Assembly (NCBI GenBank): GCA_013400975.1
Contig: WBMZ01003323.1
Coordinates: forward strand, 47,215-111,214
Length of the DNA: 64,000 nucleotides
DNA from: Atrichornis clamosus
Taxonomy: Eukaryota > Chordata > Aves > Passeriformes > Menuridae
Direction of reading: 5' to 3'
Shown: piece by piece, positions 39,001 to 50,301 of the stretch
Layout: every line of letters begins with the position of its first letter
Position numbering within the stretch: the stretch's first letter is position 1
Made by a program: the position numbers and the translations under genes
The notes under the pieces: generated by a model
The model's database searches: none
Seen by the model: the letters and a program-made list of their open reading frames with translations, nothing else
Told to the model about the DNA's origin: nothing

Positions 39001-40464
39001 GGTCTTTGTTTTGAAAACAGAACAAAGTAGCCACACAATCACACATGCAAACAAGTACTGGACTAGTTCAGCAACTAAAAGATATATTTGAAGCCTGAGG
39101 TATCAACAAAAGTGATATGACTGAGGATAAATTTCCTAAGGCACCTGTAAATGCCTTGTTGCTTAACAATAATGATACAAAAAGTTCACACAAATAATAT
39201 AGCATGTAAGTATCTCTAACACTTATGGGCATTCCTCAAAGAAAACTCTTTCAGTAAGTGAAATGAAAATATCAATAGGAAGATTAGTGTGCTTTAAGAA
39301 TGTTAAGAAAGCAATGGAAAGATTATCAAGTTTCAGGAAAATCTGGATGATAGAGATATATTAGTAAATTCTGCCCCATGTTTGAGTTCAAAATTTTTTG
39401 CTCACACAATGTTTCGAGGAAAATAATTTAAGCAAGATGCATCATGCTGACTTCATCTATTACATAAATAACATTACCTATGATAACCTGTTAACAGCAT
39501 TGCACAGAAGAATGACATTATCCACAATATTTATTCTTGAACTGCTTGGAAATTAGCTGCTGCAGGAAAATGTTAACTCGGAAAAAATTTTATCCTGGTT
39601 TTGATACATTGAAACGAAATAGAATCTTGACTGTAGAATGAACTATATGAACAAAACTTGCCATGAAAGACTGACAAAGGCAATGTCAGAAAGAATGTTC
39701 AAAAACCCTCAAATCTAGTTATTTGGGAGTGAATGAGTACACTAGATTTGGGTAGCTTGGAGCTTGCAATCAAGCTTTCTTACATTACTGCTGCAGTCTT
39801 AAACAAAGAGCTCATTAATTGTGTGGTGGAATATGTCCCTCTGTGAGGTTTTTCCTTAAAAATTGAAAAGGCTTAGGTTTCTAACTAATGTAGAACACGA
39901 ACACCTTTGATACATGAATATGAATAAGATAGAAGTATTCAATCTCTAACACTACACTGAAGACCAAAGTATTGTGTGCTATGACCTTGCAAATGTCCAA
40001 ACAGTCCAAAGCTTTGTGCATAGAAACTAAGTCTGTTTCGATTCTGAGCAGGACTTGAGTGGCAATTCTCCTCAAATACCATCACTTCTTAAATAGCCTT
40101 TAGCTTTTGATAAGAAGTGTCACAGTTTATCAGAAAGACATGCAACTGGAAGCATCTATCTTCTCTCATGTCATACACACAACAGTCTGTATGTAAAATT
40201 TGAACAGTATTAACATGTAGCATGCATGTTATATGTCCTTAGAACTTAGGATCCCAGAGCTATAGCACAGATGTCCATCTCCTATATATTGTGTTATGAC
40301 AGAAGGATGGAAATTAATCTACTTCCACCGTGTGAATAACCACAAGCCCTAAGTATGTATTTAATACATAAACTTTGTAATAATCAGCTTGAGAGTAGCA
40401 GGAAGTTTTTGGGTTTGGACCCATTTCCTGTGCAACTGGGATGTTGTTAGTGAATATTAATAAC
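36011..40464. other. Unique AT-rich DNA
   Basis: No gene or transposon is recognised. The strongest local signal is the GTGAGT donor-like site at 36110, discussed with the candidate promoter. Confidence 0.55.
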
Positions 40465-41198
40465 GTCCAAGTGCCACGTCCTGCACTTCAGCCACAACAA
40501 CCCCAGGCACAGCTACAGGCTGGGGGCAGAGCAGCTGGAAAGGCCCTGGGAGTGCTGGTGGACAGGGACTGAACATGAGCCAGCACGTCTCCAGGTGGCC
40601 AAGAAAGCCAATGGCATCCTGGCTTGGATTGGGAATAGTGTGGCCAGGGAAGTGATTGTCCCCCTGTCCTCAGCACTGGTGAAGCCACACCTCAAATCTT
40701 GTGTTCAGTTTTGGGCCCCTCACAACAAGACAGACATTGAGGTGCTGGAGTGAGTCCAGAGAAGGGCAATGAAGATGGCAAAGGGCCTGGAGCACAAGTC
40801 CTATGAGAAGCAGCTGAAGGAGCTGGAATGGTTTAGCCTAGAGAAAAGGAGGCTAGGGGATGACTTTATCACTCTCTACAGCTCCCCCAAAGGAGGTTGT
40901 AGCAAAGTAGGCGTGGGTCTCTTCTCCCAGGCAACCAGTGATAGGAAAAGAGGGAACGGCCTCAAGTTGTGCCAGGAGAGGTTCAGGCTGGACAGCATAA
41001 GGAATTTCTTCACTGAGTGGTTGTTACGCCTTGGATTGGACTGTCCAGGAAGGTGGTGGAGTCATCATCCCTGGAGGTGTTCAAGAAACAACTGCATGTG
41101 GCACTTAGTGCCATGGTCTGGTTGACAAGGGAGTGGTCAGTCAAAGATTGGACTCAATCTCAGAGGATTTTTTCGACCTAAATGACTCTATGATTCTC
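40465..41198 (+). mobile_element. CR1 copy with C-terminal RT region and 3' end
   Basis: The 730-bp piece begins in the ORF2 region that reads like [21 protein letters not shown]. It goes through [15 protein letters not shown] and KKANGILAW, then the [20 protein letters not shown] frame, with several stops and frameshifts. The end is GACCTAAATGACTCTATGA. The tail differs from the TTCCAACCCAAACC type of the other copies, so it belongs to another CR1 subfamily (same tail type as the stub at 29354). The element is inactive. Confidence 0.93.
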
Positions 41199-42969
41199 GA
41201 ACCTTGTCTAGAAGCTTTGCCTTAGTGAATTTGCATTAGAAAACTGTTGCCATTATAAATCTCTCTTTCGTTTTTCTTTTTTTTCCTCTGCTTGAGTATG
41301 TTCTGAGCAATTGCTGTACATTTTTTCTTCAGTATTATTTGAATAGATACCTAATGGGATAGAAAAGTCTGATGTTTTGTGGATCCTAATACTCAACAAT
41401 AACCTATTAACTTTCTGGAGAAGTACAAATTTATATTTTGTTATTCCCTGTTTTTATAGCAGCACTTCTGATACTCATCCTTAAATTAACACTTGTTGAA
41501 TTCATTGGGGAACATTGAGGTTTGCTAAACAGCCGATTTGATTAATAACTCAGTTCTTTTCAAGTCCTTTTAAAACATGATTCTCATGTTTTAAGTCTGA
41601 TTTATTTGCAAATCAGGTAAGCTAAAAAAGAGTGCCTTTTGTCAAGAAAACATATAACAGCAAGGAATTGAATTGGTTGAAAGACAAGAAGTTGAGGTAA
41701 AAGTCTGCAACATTCAGGTTGTAGACTTGAAGGAACTTGTTTCCCTTTCTAATGCTCTAAAAAAGTTTTTTGCCCTTCATTTATTTTGCACTATTTTGAG
41801 TGCCTTCCTTCCCATTTGATATGACTGAAATTCCAAGGACATTAGAAACTGCCGTGCTTTTGATAAGTGAATGCCAAGAACTTTTCTCTGCTCTTCTCAT
41901 TCTACATCACTTTTATGTGGACTTAATTTTATTTATCAACAACAAAGAGGCCTGATGCAGGTTTCCACCCTGTCTGAAGTATACTTTCTCACCTATCAGA
42001 GTGATGTCTCCCTTTACACTTAAGGGAGAAAGAAAGAGGGATATTTCCCTATAAATCAAGTAACTGGAGTGCTCTGAACTCAGTACTCTTGAGGCAATGT
42101 TTAAAGTAAGAGCAGATGAACTTAGACACCCAAGCCAAATGCCTGAAGGTAACAATCCCATAATACCAGTGACTTCAGTAAGAGTTGAGAGTATTAATTA
42201 GTGCCCAAGAAGTACCCAGGTCTTTGAGAGATCCATCTGCTGTTGAATAACCAAGATAACCAGCAAATACCCTACAGCAAACAAGGCAAACAAGACTTAC
42301 TTTCAGAGCACTTGTGCTTTACAGATATTTTCTTTTTCCTGTGGGAAGCCCAAACTATTTCACAAGAACAACTTGAGCTAGTTTTAATGCAAAGACCAAT
42401 GCAACCGAGTATCAGCTCTGCAGTCACTCTCCAGCCACAACTACTCTTACAGGGCAAGGTCACCGAGGGCATTGCTTCCCTCTGCTGCTCCCTTCTCTCT
42501 CTTATGCACTAATTGTGGAAAGACTTTTTGCAAGGATATTATACAGTCTGTTGGACTTTAAATAGGCTACAGACCAGACTGCAGTGTTTAAAATTGTTCT
42601 TTATGTCCACCACAAATTTTACATTACCCATAACTATCTAAAGGACTTTTTTTTGTTCCTAGGAGGAACAGGAGTAAAATGGGATTATATGCAGCTGTTG
42701 CTGCTATAAAGATGAGCTTTGCAGGCTGCCTGAAAGAGTAGTGGCAAACAGCAGAAAATGAAAAGAGTACTTTATAGCTATAGTGAACCTAAAATGAGAA
42801 TTATTCCTGTGAGCAAAGCATTTTTACAAAAAAAGAAAGCCTCTTGTCTAAAAGTGACATGTTGGATTTCATTCTGTTATTGGATGCTTATTAAAAATCC
42901 TTCTCTGCTATTGTTTTTTTGGGTTTGGGTTACCAGAGAGCTGGGGAGGGACTTTTCACAAGAGTGGGT
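41199..42969. other. Unique AT-rich DNA
   Basis: No gene is recognised. It contains a perfect 11-bp inverted repeat at 41570-41594, listed separately. Confidence 0.55.
41570..41594. repeat. Short perfect hairpin
   Basis: The arms TTAAAACATGA and TCATGTTTTAA (11 bp each) are separated by three bases (TTC). AT-rich inverted repeats of this size can extrude cruciforms but also arise by chance in 64 kb. Confidence 0.6.
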
Positions 42970-43242
42970 AGTCACAGGACAAGGGGGAATGGCTTCAAAC
43001 TGAGAGTAGGTTTAGATTAGATATTAGGAAAAATTCTTTACTGTGAGCATGATAAGGCACTGGAATAAGTTGCTCAGAGAAGCTGTGGATACCCCATCCC
43101 TGAAAGTGTGCAAAGCCAGGTTGGATGTGACTTTGAGTAACCTGGTCTAGGGGAAGGTGTCCCTGCCCATGACAGGGGGATTGGACTCTAAATGATGTTT
43201 TATAGGCCCTTTCCAACCCAAACCATTCTGTCAATCTATGAT
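42970..43242 (+). mobile_element. CR1 3' end fragment
   Basis: The sequence contains ACAAGGGGGAATGGCTTCAA, the GAGAGTAGGTTTAGATTAGA block, CCATCCCTGAAAGTGTGCAA and the terminus TTTCCAACCCAAACCATTCT. It is about 270 bp, 5'-truncated, with a mildly decayed end. Confidence 0.92.
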
Positions 43243-46200
43243 TAATCCCTGAAAAAGAGGTTAAGGATGATAATGCAAATGGACCCACCTAGAGACCCTG
43301 ATGTCTGAGAGCTGATCAACAGTTTACATGTACATTTATTTTCTATGTTCAGTAAGAGGTCATATGCCCACAAGCATTCAAGTGATCACTGTTTCTGTGT
43401 GCATGTTACAGAGAGCTTTCTGGGTTGTTTATGTTATTTGACTGTTTCTCCCAGTATGGGTCTCCCTACTGGAAGAGAAAAATATATCCTCGATGAAAAC
43501 AAGAAGCTCCGTCTTGACAGGCGGCAGCAGCTGGCATAGAGATGATAGTGCTGGCTTTGAGTTGTAGGGCTTGAAGTGATTTTATCCTGACAGTATGGGG
43601 ATCCTCCCCACTTACTAGGGTAGTGCCCTACTGATGTTCTTGAGTTCAGCTGTGATACCTTAAGGGTTTGCTTGTGTAGAGAAAAATTGACGGAGAAATA
43701 GAAGTTGCCGAGAGAGCACAACTCTTGGACTCAGCTAGCATGCCTGGGAACACAAGGATGAATAATTTCAGGAGCAATATGAGTACTTCAGAGTTAAACA
43801 CACAGACATGAGCAGAGTGTGATGAGATGTCTGCACATGATCTTATCTCAATGCTCTTGGAGAGAAAGGGGGATTTTTTTCAGTTGATGGGAATTTGATA
43901 CCTAAGTCTCATGAGCATTTGTTGGAAATCCTACTGTGAGGCTTATCTGTTTAGGCATGCATTCAGCAAATTTTTTTTTTGTTTGGGGGGTTTTGGGGTG
44001 GGATTTTATCTGAATAAGGATGGGAGAGGGCTAAGCTCCAAGTTTCAAACAGACTTTTTTTTTAATGTTGTAACAGATTCACTCCACTTATTAGAAAATG
44101 TAAAGCAATGCACTTTAATGTACTTTAAGTGAACAGCTGCCTCTGAAGAATTCTAATGCCAATTATAAAACAATGTTACTTATCTTGTGGACGCCTAAGA
44201 CATGGGGAAATCGTGTGGCATGACCATAGCACCTTTTATTCTCTCACAATGGACAACGTTTTATTTTGCCTGGGGGCAAAACATGTAGCCTGTTTGCATA
44301 AGTCAAACAATGAAAATGGGAATATATCTGCCGGAGATATTTTTATACCTTATATATACTGTGATCAAATATGCAGTCCATTTTAAAGCAACAAAATCCA
44401 AGAGACTGGTACTGCTTCTGTGAGTACAGCAATAGTAAATATTTTGTATTATGCTTTTTTTGTCCCCTAGATGTTTCTGGTCCTTACTTTCTTGTTAAAA
44501 ACATAACTTACTAAAGTGTTTGTATGTGTTTTTTCTACTGTGTAGAGAATGAAGAGATAGAGACAGCCCCATCAAGCAAACTGCTTTTAGATCCTGAAAT
44601 TAAAATTAGGATTTTTTTCTAGCCATCTCTGCAACTTTTGAATGAGGCAAAAGGACTGAAAAATGCATGGTAAAAGGCAAGTGCCTCACTTCTTTGCTTG
44701 CATTGATTGCCCAGACGCCAGACAAGACTGATGTATGCAAGACTGTTAATCATATGACAAGACTTCAGTCTAAATTTTGTACGGATATTTTTTTCAGAGT
44801 TTTCCTGGTGATGGACAGGACATTTTCCCTTGAAATTTAAATCTCCTGGCTAGAAGGGTTCCATTCATCTTTAAATGCCATGGAACATATGCTGACTTAT
44901 CAGTCATAGAAGATTATACTTTTAATTGAATTTAACATTTCCAGAATGCTTGAGTATTCTGTGATGCTCTCAAGTGCTAATGCTTGTGTAAAGACACCAT
45001 ATCAGCACATATGCAATGTGCTCCAACCCATCCATCATTCCATCAGGGCATCCATCTGCCTGGTAACCCTTCTCAAAGTGGGCAGCTGAGCAGCATTTAA
45101 ATTCAGATCTCATTTCTGCCTGAAAACAGACAAGTACAAGATGGTCATGTGCAGGGGTTTTAAAAACAAAATCCCCTTTGGATCAGGCCTGCCACCTTTG
45201 CGGAGATTTACCTCCTTGCGGAAAATAGTGAGCAGCAGCATGAACTCTTGTCTGCAGAATGGAAATATCAAGCTGATCAACATTTCCGCATTGCTAGCAA
45301 GATAATCCTTCATTTGAGCTGCTTATCTGAAATCTGTCTCATGAATCTGATGGAAGGATTTGCCCTAAGTAGTTAATTATGGTGTTGCTAAATTTCCTCC
45401 TCTCTACTTATTCCTTCACTTTAAGAAAAAATCATGCAGCTATAAAGATTGTAAACTTCAATTAAAAACAAATGAAGCATTATCTAGCTGAACACTTATT
45501 AAGTCACCTGAAATTATCTTTTTAACTTTCATTCTGATCTTAATTCCCCAGATTCTCACTGTAGGTGGATTTTTAGTTGAAGCTAATCTGGCTGTTCTGA
45601 CAAAATTGTGAGGTTTGGGGGTTTTGTTTGGTTTGTTGGTTGGTTTTTAGTATGTTTGGAGGTTTTCTGTTTGCTTGGGTCTTTGGTTTGTTGTTCATCT
45701 GACTTAGAGCACTTAGATGGAGAATTCTTCTCTGTCAGGCTAAGCCCTGTCTGTTGTCCTGGCCTGAACCTGGCTGTGAGGGAATTGCAAAGACAGAATA
45801 AAGACATTGCCAGATTAATTACTTCTAGGGCATGTGAGATTCTTTTAACCTTCTAGTCTAACTTACACTGCAGAGAGGAACCACGGTTTTGGTTTTTAAG
45901 GTATTTTGTACCTAACTGAGATTTATGAGGAAGATTTAACATGTATTGCAATTTTTAAGTGCCACTTCTGACCCCTGATGTGATGGTGATATGGAATTGC
46001 AAAGACAGGTTTCTCACCCAATTTCTTTAGGAAGACTTGTTCAGGTTCTGTTTGCACACAAACTTTCTTTTCCCTCTGGATGAGGCCAGTACACTTTTCT
46101 CAGTGCAGACACAGAATGGAACTGGATGTTCCTTGTGCAAGCAGGTCTGCTGTAGGGTGGGACTACTTATGCAGCTCAGCAGAATACATGAGACACATGA

Positions 46201-48482
46201 GAAAAGAACTTGAATTCAAGTAATAAAAGGAATTTTCCTATCACAGAAAAGATACCTGTAAGATTTAAGTTTTACTCAAATAATTATATAAGTTTTCATT
46301 CTCCTTTTATGGAGTTGCTAAACAGGACAGCCCTGAATAACATGTGGTGCCTTGCCCTCTTGGGACTCTGCTGGGCACAGACTTTCTCCTGGAGAGCTCT
46401 CCCACCCAGAGCTGGGTGTGTGCAACCACCCAGTCCCTAGAGAAAATGGAGAAAAATGTACTTAATTGTTCTCGTCATGAAAAATGACAATCTTGGAGGG
46501 AGAAATGGCTCCCATCCAACCTCTTTTATGAATTCCTAAAAGAGGCTAAAATTTCTCCCTGGAAGGTTTAAGATTTAGAGGATGCTGTCAAACTGCCTTT
46601 CATTAGCTTTCCATAGCTTAATTCTGGATGAATCCCAAATGTTCCCACCAAATCCTCAGGAAGTTTTGGGCTTCAGTGTTTCAAGAGCAGAGGCATAAGC
46701 AAGTGTTTTATGAAGGCATCTGCTTAGGCACTTTTGTGATTTTTTTTTTTCCCTTTATATCCCCTTCACACATTGATCAGGACAGGTGTTACCTTTCTTC
46801 TCATGTTTGTGACTGTTGAAAAATTTTTAGGAGCCTTTTGGTATGTAGTCTATAGAAGATTGCCAAATGTGAACTTATTTGAACAAATAAATGCGTCCTG
46901 ATAATTACTCCAACCAGGCATTCTCGAGGACATGCTGAAATGTTACAAGAGTTGTGCTTAAATCATGACCACAAGCTCTTTTCTTCCCCGCCATGGATTT
47001 TAACAGCATTTTCTTGCACAGCACGCAGAGAAACTGAATGGGGATCCTAATCATTTACATCACTGTGTACACATGACCAACTACTGAATTATGACAGATT
47101 TAGCATGAAGCACAGCTTCAAATTTTGTTTTACACTTAGTTTCTGCTGAGACCTGTGCTCAGAGGCTTTCCCAGCCCTGAGGCAGTAGGATCCTCCATGT
47201 GTGCCCAGTAATTTGATGCCCAAAGAAACTCATCAGTTCATGGAAGCTTGTGTGGGACTTGCTTGAGATCCAGTTTGGGGGCTTTTTATAACTTCTGTAG
47301 GCGCTTGCTACACAGGGTTGTTTTTTATTGTTACATTTCATAGGAATTTTGTAACTTGAGCAACAGAGCCTGCAAAAAGAATGTGAGGAAATAAAATGAC
47401 TTTTCTCCTGCTTTCTTGTATTAAAAAGCTATTTCCTAAGGCTATCTACTTAACTGCAGCTGCTGTCTGTGCCTGGAGATATTAGAAGAAATGACATTAT
47501 GGTTCAGAACAGCGGATTACTCTCTGGTTTTGACTTCTTCTGTTTACTACCAGGCTCATTGGGGCCCTCACGCTACTGAGATTGAGTAGATTGTTAAAAA
47601 CCCATGAGGTGGATGGTTTGTTTTCCCTTAACTATTTTCATGGCTGGTGGCAGGAAAGTTTCTTGCCACTCCCTTATCTGAGGTTTATGTAACGAATTGA
47701 TCATAGGCAGTGCTCCCTTTGAACTTGTTCCAGTTTGGCAGAGCTCAACTGTTCCTGAGTCACTGTGACTTCCAAAGGAATTTTTCCTGACTTTAGATGT
47801 AGGTAGGCAATTTCTCCCTACCATGGGCATTTTGAAAAATGTCCCCAATGAGAAATCAGGCTCTTGCAGAGATACTGAAAAGGTTCCATTGTACAGGCAC
47901 ACTCTGATTTAGAGTCTAGAAATACAGACCAGCTCTGACTCCAGGACACATGCTGAACTCTCCACTCTGTGCTGTGCTTCTCTGAATGAGATACTCTAAG
48001 TGCATAGTCTAGATACCTCTGCCTACTCGGGTCAGTTTGAATCTCCTTACATGACTGATTTAAGGCACACTGTCATATTATGCACTCTGTGTGTATGTGT
48101 GTTTTTCATGGTCACTGACTTGTTTCCCCACAGACAAGATCTAAGTGTATCCCCATTAACCAAGGAAAGAACAAACTAAACCTTTCACCAAGAAGTAATG
48201 ATACCAGACGTAATACTTCCTGACAGATAACTCTGCTTTTCCTGGAAGTCTCTTGATACTAACAGAGAAACCCAGGATTACACTGGATAAAAAGCCAAAG
48301 ACAGCAAATTGGAAGCTTTTCTTAGTGGTTACCAACCTGGGGTAAGGAAAAAGCAGAACATACCATAAAATATCAAGCAGTAAGTCCTTGCAGTTGCTAG
48401 GTGATGTTGTACCCTGCTGACAGCCTGGTGGGCTCACTTCACAGTCAATGGGCTTTACAATTACTGTAGTAAAACCCTGAAT
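43243..48482. other. Unique AT-rich DNA with a notable hairpin
   Basis: No gene is recognised. G/T-rich low-complexity stretches occur at about 43975-44005 and 45610-45700. The nested inverted repeat at 46489-46568 is listed separately. Confidence 0.55.
46489..46568. repeat. 80-nt nested inverted repeat (hairpin)
   Basis: Three stacked stem segments share one axis. The inner 9-bp arms CCTCTTTTA (46520-46528) and TAAAAGAGG (46537-46545) close an 8-nt loop. The middle 10-bp arms AGGGAGAAAT (46497-46506) and ATTTCTCCCT (46551-46560) are perfect. The outer arms AATCTT (46489-46494) and AAGGTT (46563-46568) pair with one G-U. A GG/GG internal loop and a 13/5 asymmetric bulge interrupt the stem. 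Length and about 25 pairs are in the pre-microRNA range, but the big bulge is untypical; a miniature transposon remnant is another possibility. Confidence 0.6.
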
Positions 48483-48652
48483 CAGGTTGACCAGGGAGGT
48501 TGCAGATGCCCCGTCCCTAGAAACATTCAAGGCCAAGCTGGATGGGGCTTTGTGCAACCTGGTCTAGTTGAAGGTGTCCTTGCTTATTGCAGGTAGGTTG
48601 GATCAGGTGACCTTTAAAGGTCACTTTCAAACCAAAATATTTTATGATTCTA
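48483..48652 (+). mobile_element. CR1 3' end fragment
   Basis: The block AGGGAGGTTGCAGATGCCCC, then AGGCCAAGCTGGATGGGGCT, CTAGTTGAAGGTGTCC and the end TTTTATGATTCT mark the last 170 bp of a CR1 element. It is 5'-truncated and moderately diverged. Confidence 0.88.
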
Positions 48653-48696
48653 CAAAAACACTCCAAAGCAACATACTTGATCAAACTGCAAAACCA

Positions 48697-48722
48697 CCCC
48701 CACCCCAAAAAAACCCCCACCC
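48697..48722 (-). other. Canonical G-quadruplex motif
   Basis: The + strand has C-runs of 5, 4, 5 and 3 separated by A, seven A's, and A. The minus strand therefore reads G3-T-G5-T7-G4-T-G5, which fits the rule of four G-runs of three or more with loops of one to seven bases. It lies 45 bp after a CR1 3' end. Confidence 0.7.
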
Positions 48723-49768
48723 AAACTCTGTGTATGGTGTGGACAGTGAGGTGCATTTGTCCAAGTGTCTCTCCCAAACTGTCACGGTAGGCCAGGCAGA
48801 ATTGCCTGCCAGCAAGTAGGTAAACCCTTTCTTTACCTCCTTGAATCTCTTTTGGAGTGTCTGATTCACTTATCCTCTAAAACACCAAGAAGACTCAGTG
48901 TATCTGTAACTGTTGCTGCAGACTCCCTGGCAAATATCTCTGGAAGGCAACCACTAAGAAAAACTTCCAGACATGTTCTCTCTGTTTTCTTCAGAGAATT
49001 TTCCTTCTTCCTCTCCACCAACAGGTGGAGCAGAGATGTCTCACCTCTGCTGCTCTTCAGAGGAACCTTGCAGTAAAAATAGTGCACTTGCTTGTTTGTC
49101 TGCCCAGAAATGATCCCAGATCTTGACGCTATTTCCCTAGCCTTTTTTGCCAACTCACTTTTACCACTTGTGAGTCTGTTCTCCTCCGCTGGCAGAATGC
49201 AAATATACCAGGTGGGACCAACTGTCAAGGTTGTTTTTGCCCTCCTTCTAAATACTCACTGGCTGTAAAACAAACCTCAGTGTACCTTTCCTAAATAAAT
49301 AAATAAAATGAATAAAAATTGCTTACTCTTTAATGTATTTATTCCTATATTTTGTGTAGGAAACTCTCCCAAACCTATGCTTTGCTCCTAAATTACCAAA
49401 AGCTTCCTTTCAAATTGCTAACAGATCCAAATAGCATGTGTAAATGTTGCACAACGTCCACCTAAGAATTAATGTTTAACAATAGAGTGCCACTGCTGAG
49501 AAGGTATCTATAAACAGTGCTCGTTTATATGAGAACCCTTGGCATATCTCTGGCAGTGAAGAGCAGAGCTCAAAAAAGTTTGTACCTGAGTGATTGACTG
49601 ACAGTTGTTCAACTCTTCCAATGCAGGAGAAAGCCAGCTTCCTGCAAAATGAGCACATGACCTCAGAAATTATCCCAGGGGCCTTTTTGTTCACCACTCC
49701 CCCATTTGTGATTTGCTTTTAGGAATTCTAAATGAAGTCTCTGTGTTTTAGTTGTATTTTGTCTTGTG
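48723..49768. other. Unique DNA
   Basis: No gene is recognised. A short (AAAT)n run lies at 49293-49308. The stretch ends at the target site of the LTR insertion. Confidence 0.55.
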
Positions 49769-49774
49769 CAATTA
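49769..49774. repeat. Left target-site duplication of the solo LTR
   Basis: CAATTA directly precedes the TG of the LTR and is repeated exactly at 50296-50301 after its CA. A 6-bp duplication is typical of class II (ERVK-like, alpha/beta-type) retroviral integrase. Confidence 0.85.
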
Positions 49775-50019
49775 TGTGGAGGGCTGGGAGCCCTCAAAGC
49801 AGGAGCCTTTTGCCCTCCCCTGGAGAAGTCAGAGATAAGTAACCTTCTTCTGGGTCAGGGTGAGATCCCAACACGCCTTGTTTCTTCATGGTAATAGCCT
49901 GCACCCTGTTGGCCAACTGGTTTCTATCCCACCCCCTACCTTTCCCATAAAAAGTCCGGCTTCTGTCCCTGAAAGCAGGGGGTGTTGTCTCTGGCCTCCC
50001 CTTCGTAGGGTGCTCGGAC

Positions 50020-50025
50020 AATAAA
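50020..50025 (+). terminator. LTR polyadenylation signal AATAAA
   Basis: The hexamer sits about 70 bp after the TATA-like box and would mark the end of the R region. In a solo LTR it can act as a cryptic polyadenylation site for host transcripts reading rightwards. Confidence 0.65.
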
Positions 50026-50100
50026 GGCGACCACTGCGGAACTGCCGTGCGAGGCTCCTGTCTCTCTGTCCCTGCGTCGGCCTTGGGCGATTCCAGAAAA

Positions 50101-50148
50101 AGCTGAATTCACAAGGAGCTGAATTCACAAAGAGCTGAACTCACTTGC
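50101..50148 (+). repeat. Three tandem 16-bp units inside the LTR
   Basis: The units start at 50101, 50117 and 50133, each beginning AGCTGAA. The first two differ at one base and the third at several. They lie downstream of the AATAAA, in U5. Confidence 0.85.
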
Positions 50149-50295
50149 AGCAGAGAAGCTGCTACACTTGCTGGAATCGCCTGTCGCCCAGGGAGATCTG
50201 CCAGCACCCCTGGAAGAGCTGTTCTCTGCGACACGCTCTCCCTCCAGGAAGGTGGCGGGGTGCTGGTGCTGAATTGCACCGGATCCCCTGCGACA

Positions 50296-50301
50296 CAATT
50301 A
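50296..50301. repeat. Right target-site duplication of the solo LTR
   Basis: CAATTA follows the terminal CA of the LTR and matches 49769-49774 exactly. Confidence 0.85.

Larger units (their letters stand above)
49775..50295 (+). mobile_element. Solo LTR of an endogenous retrovirus (class II-like)
   Basis: The 521-bp unit begins TGTGG and ends GCGACA, giving TG..CA ends with a short imperfect inverted repeat. It is flanked by a perfect 6-bp duplication. It has a TATA-like CATAAAAAG at 49946-49954 and a polyadenylation signal AATAAA at 50020-50025, in the order of U3, R and U5. The CpG content is higher than in surrounding DNA. No gag, pol or env remnant and no second LTR are seen on either side, so internal DNA was probably lost by recombination between two LTRs. 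The orientation is + from the TATA and AATAAA order. No viral protein is encoded here. Confidence 0.9.

Noticed and set aside
40769..41125. 118-codon frame on the + strand
   Set aside because: Part of the CR1 copy 40465-41198, with ORF2 blocks such as the FSLEK region.
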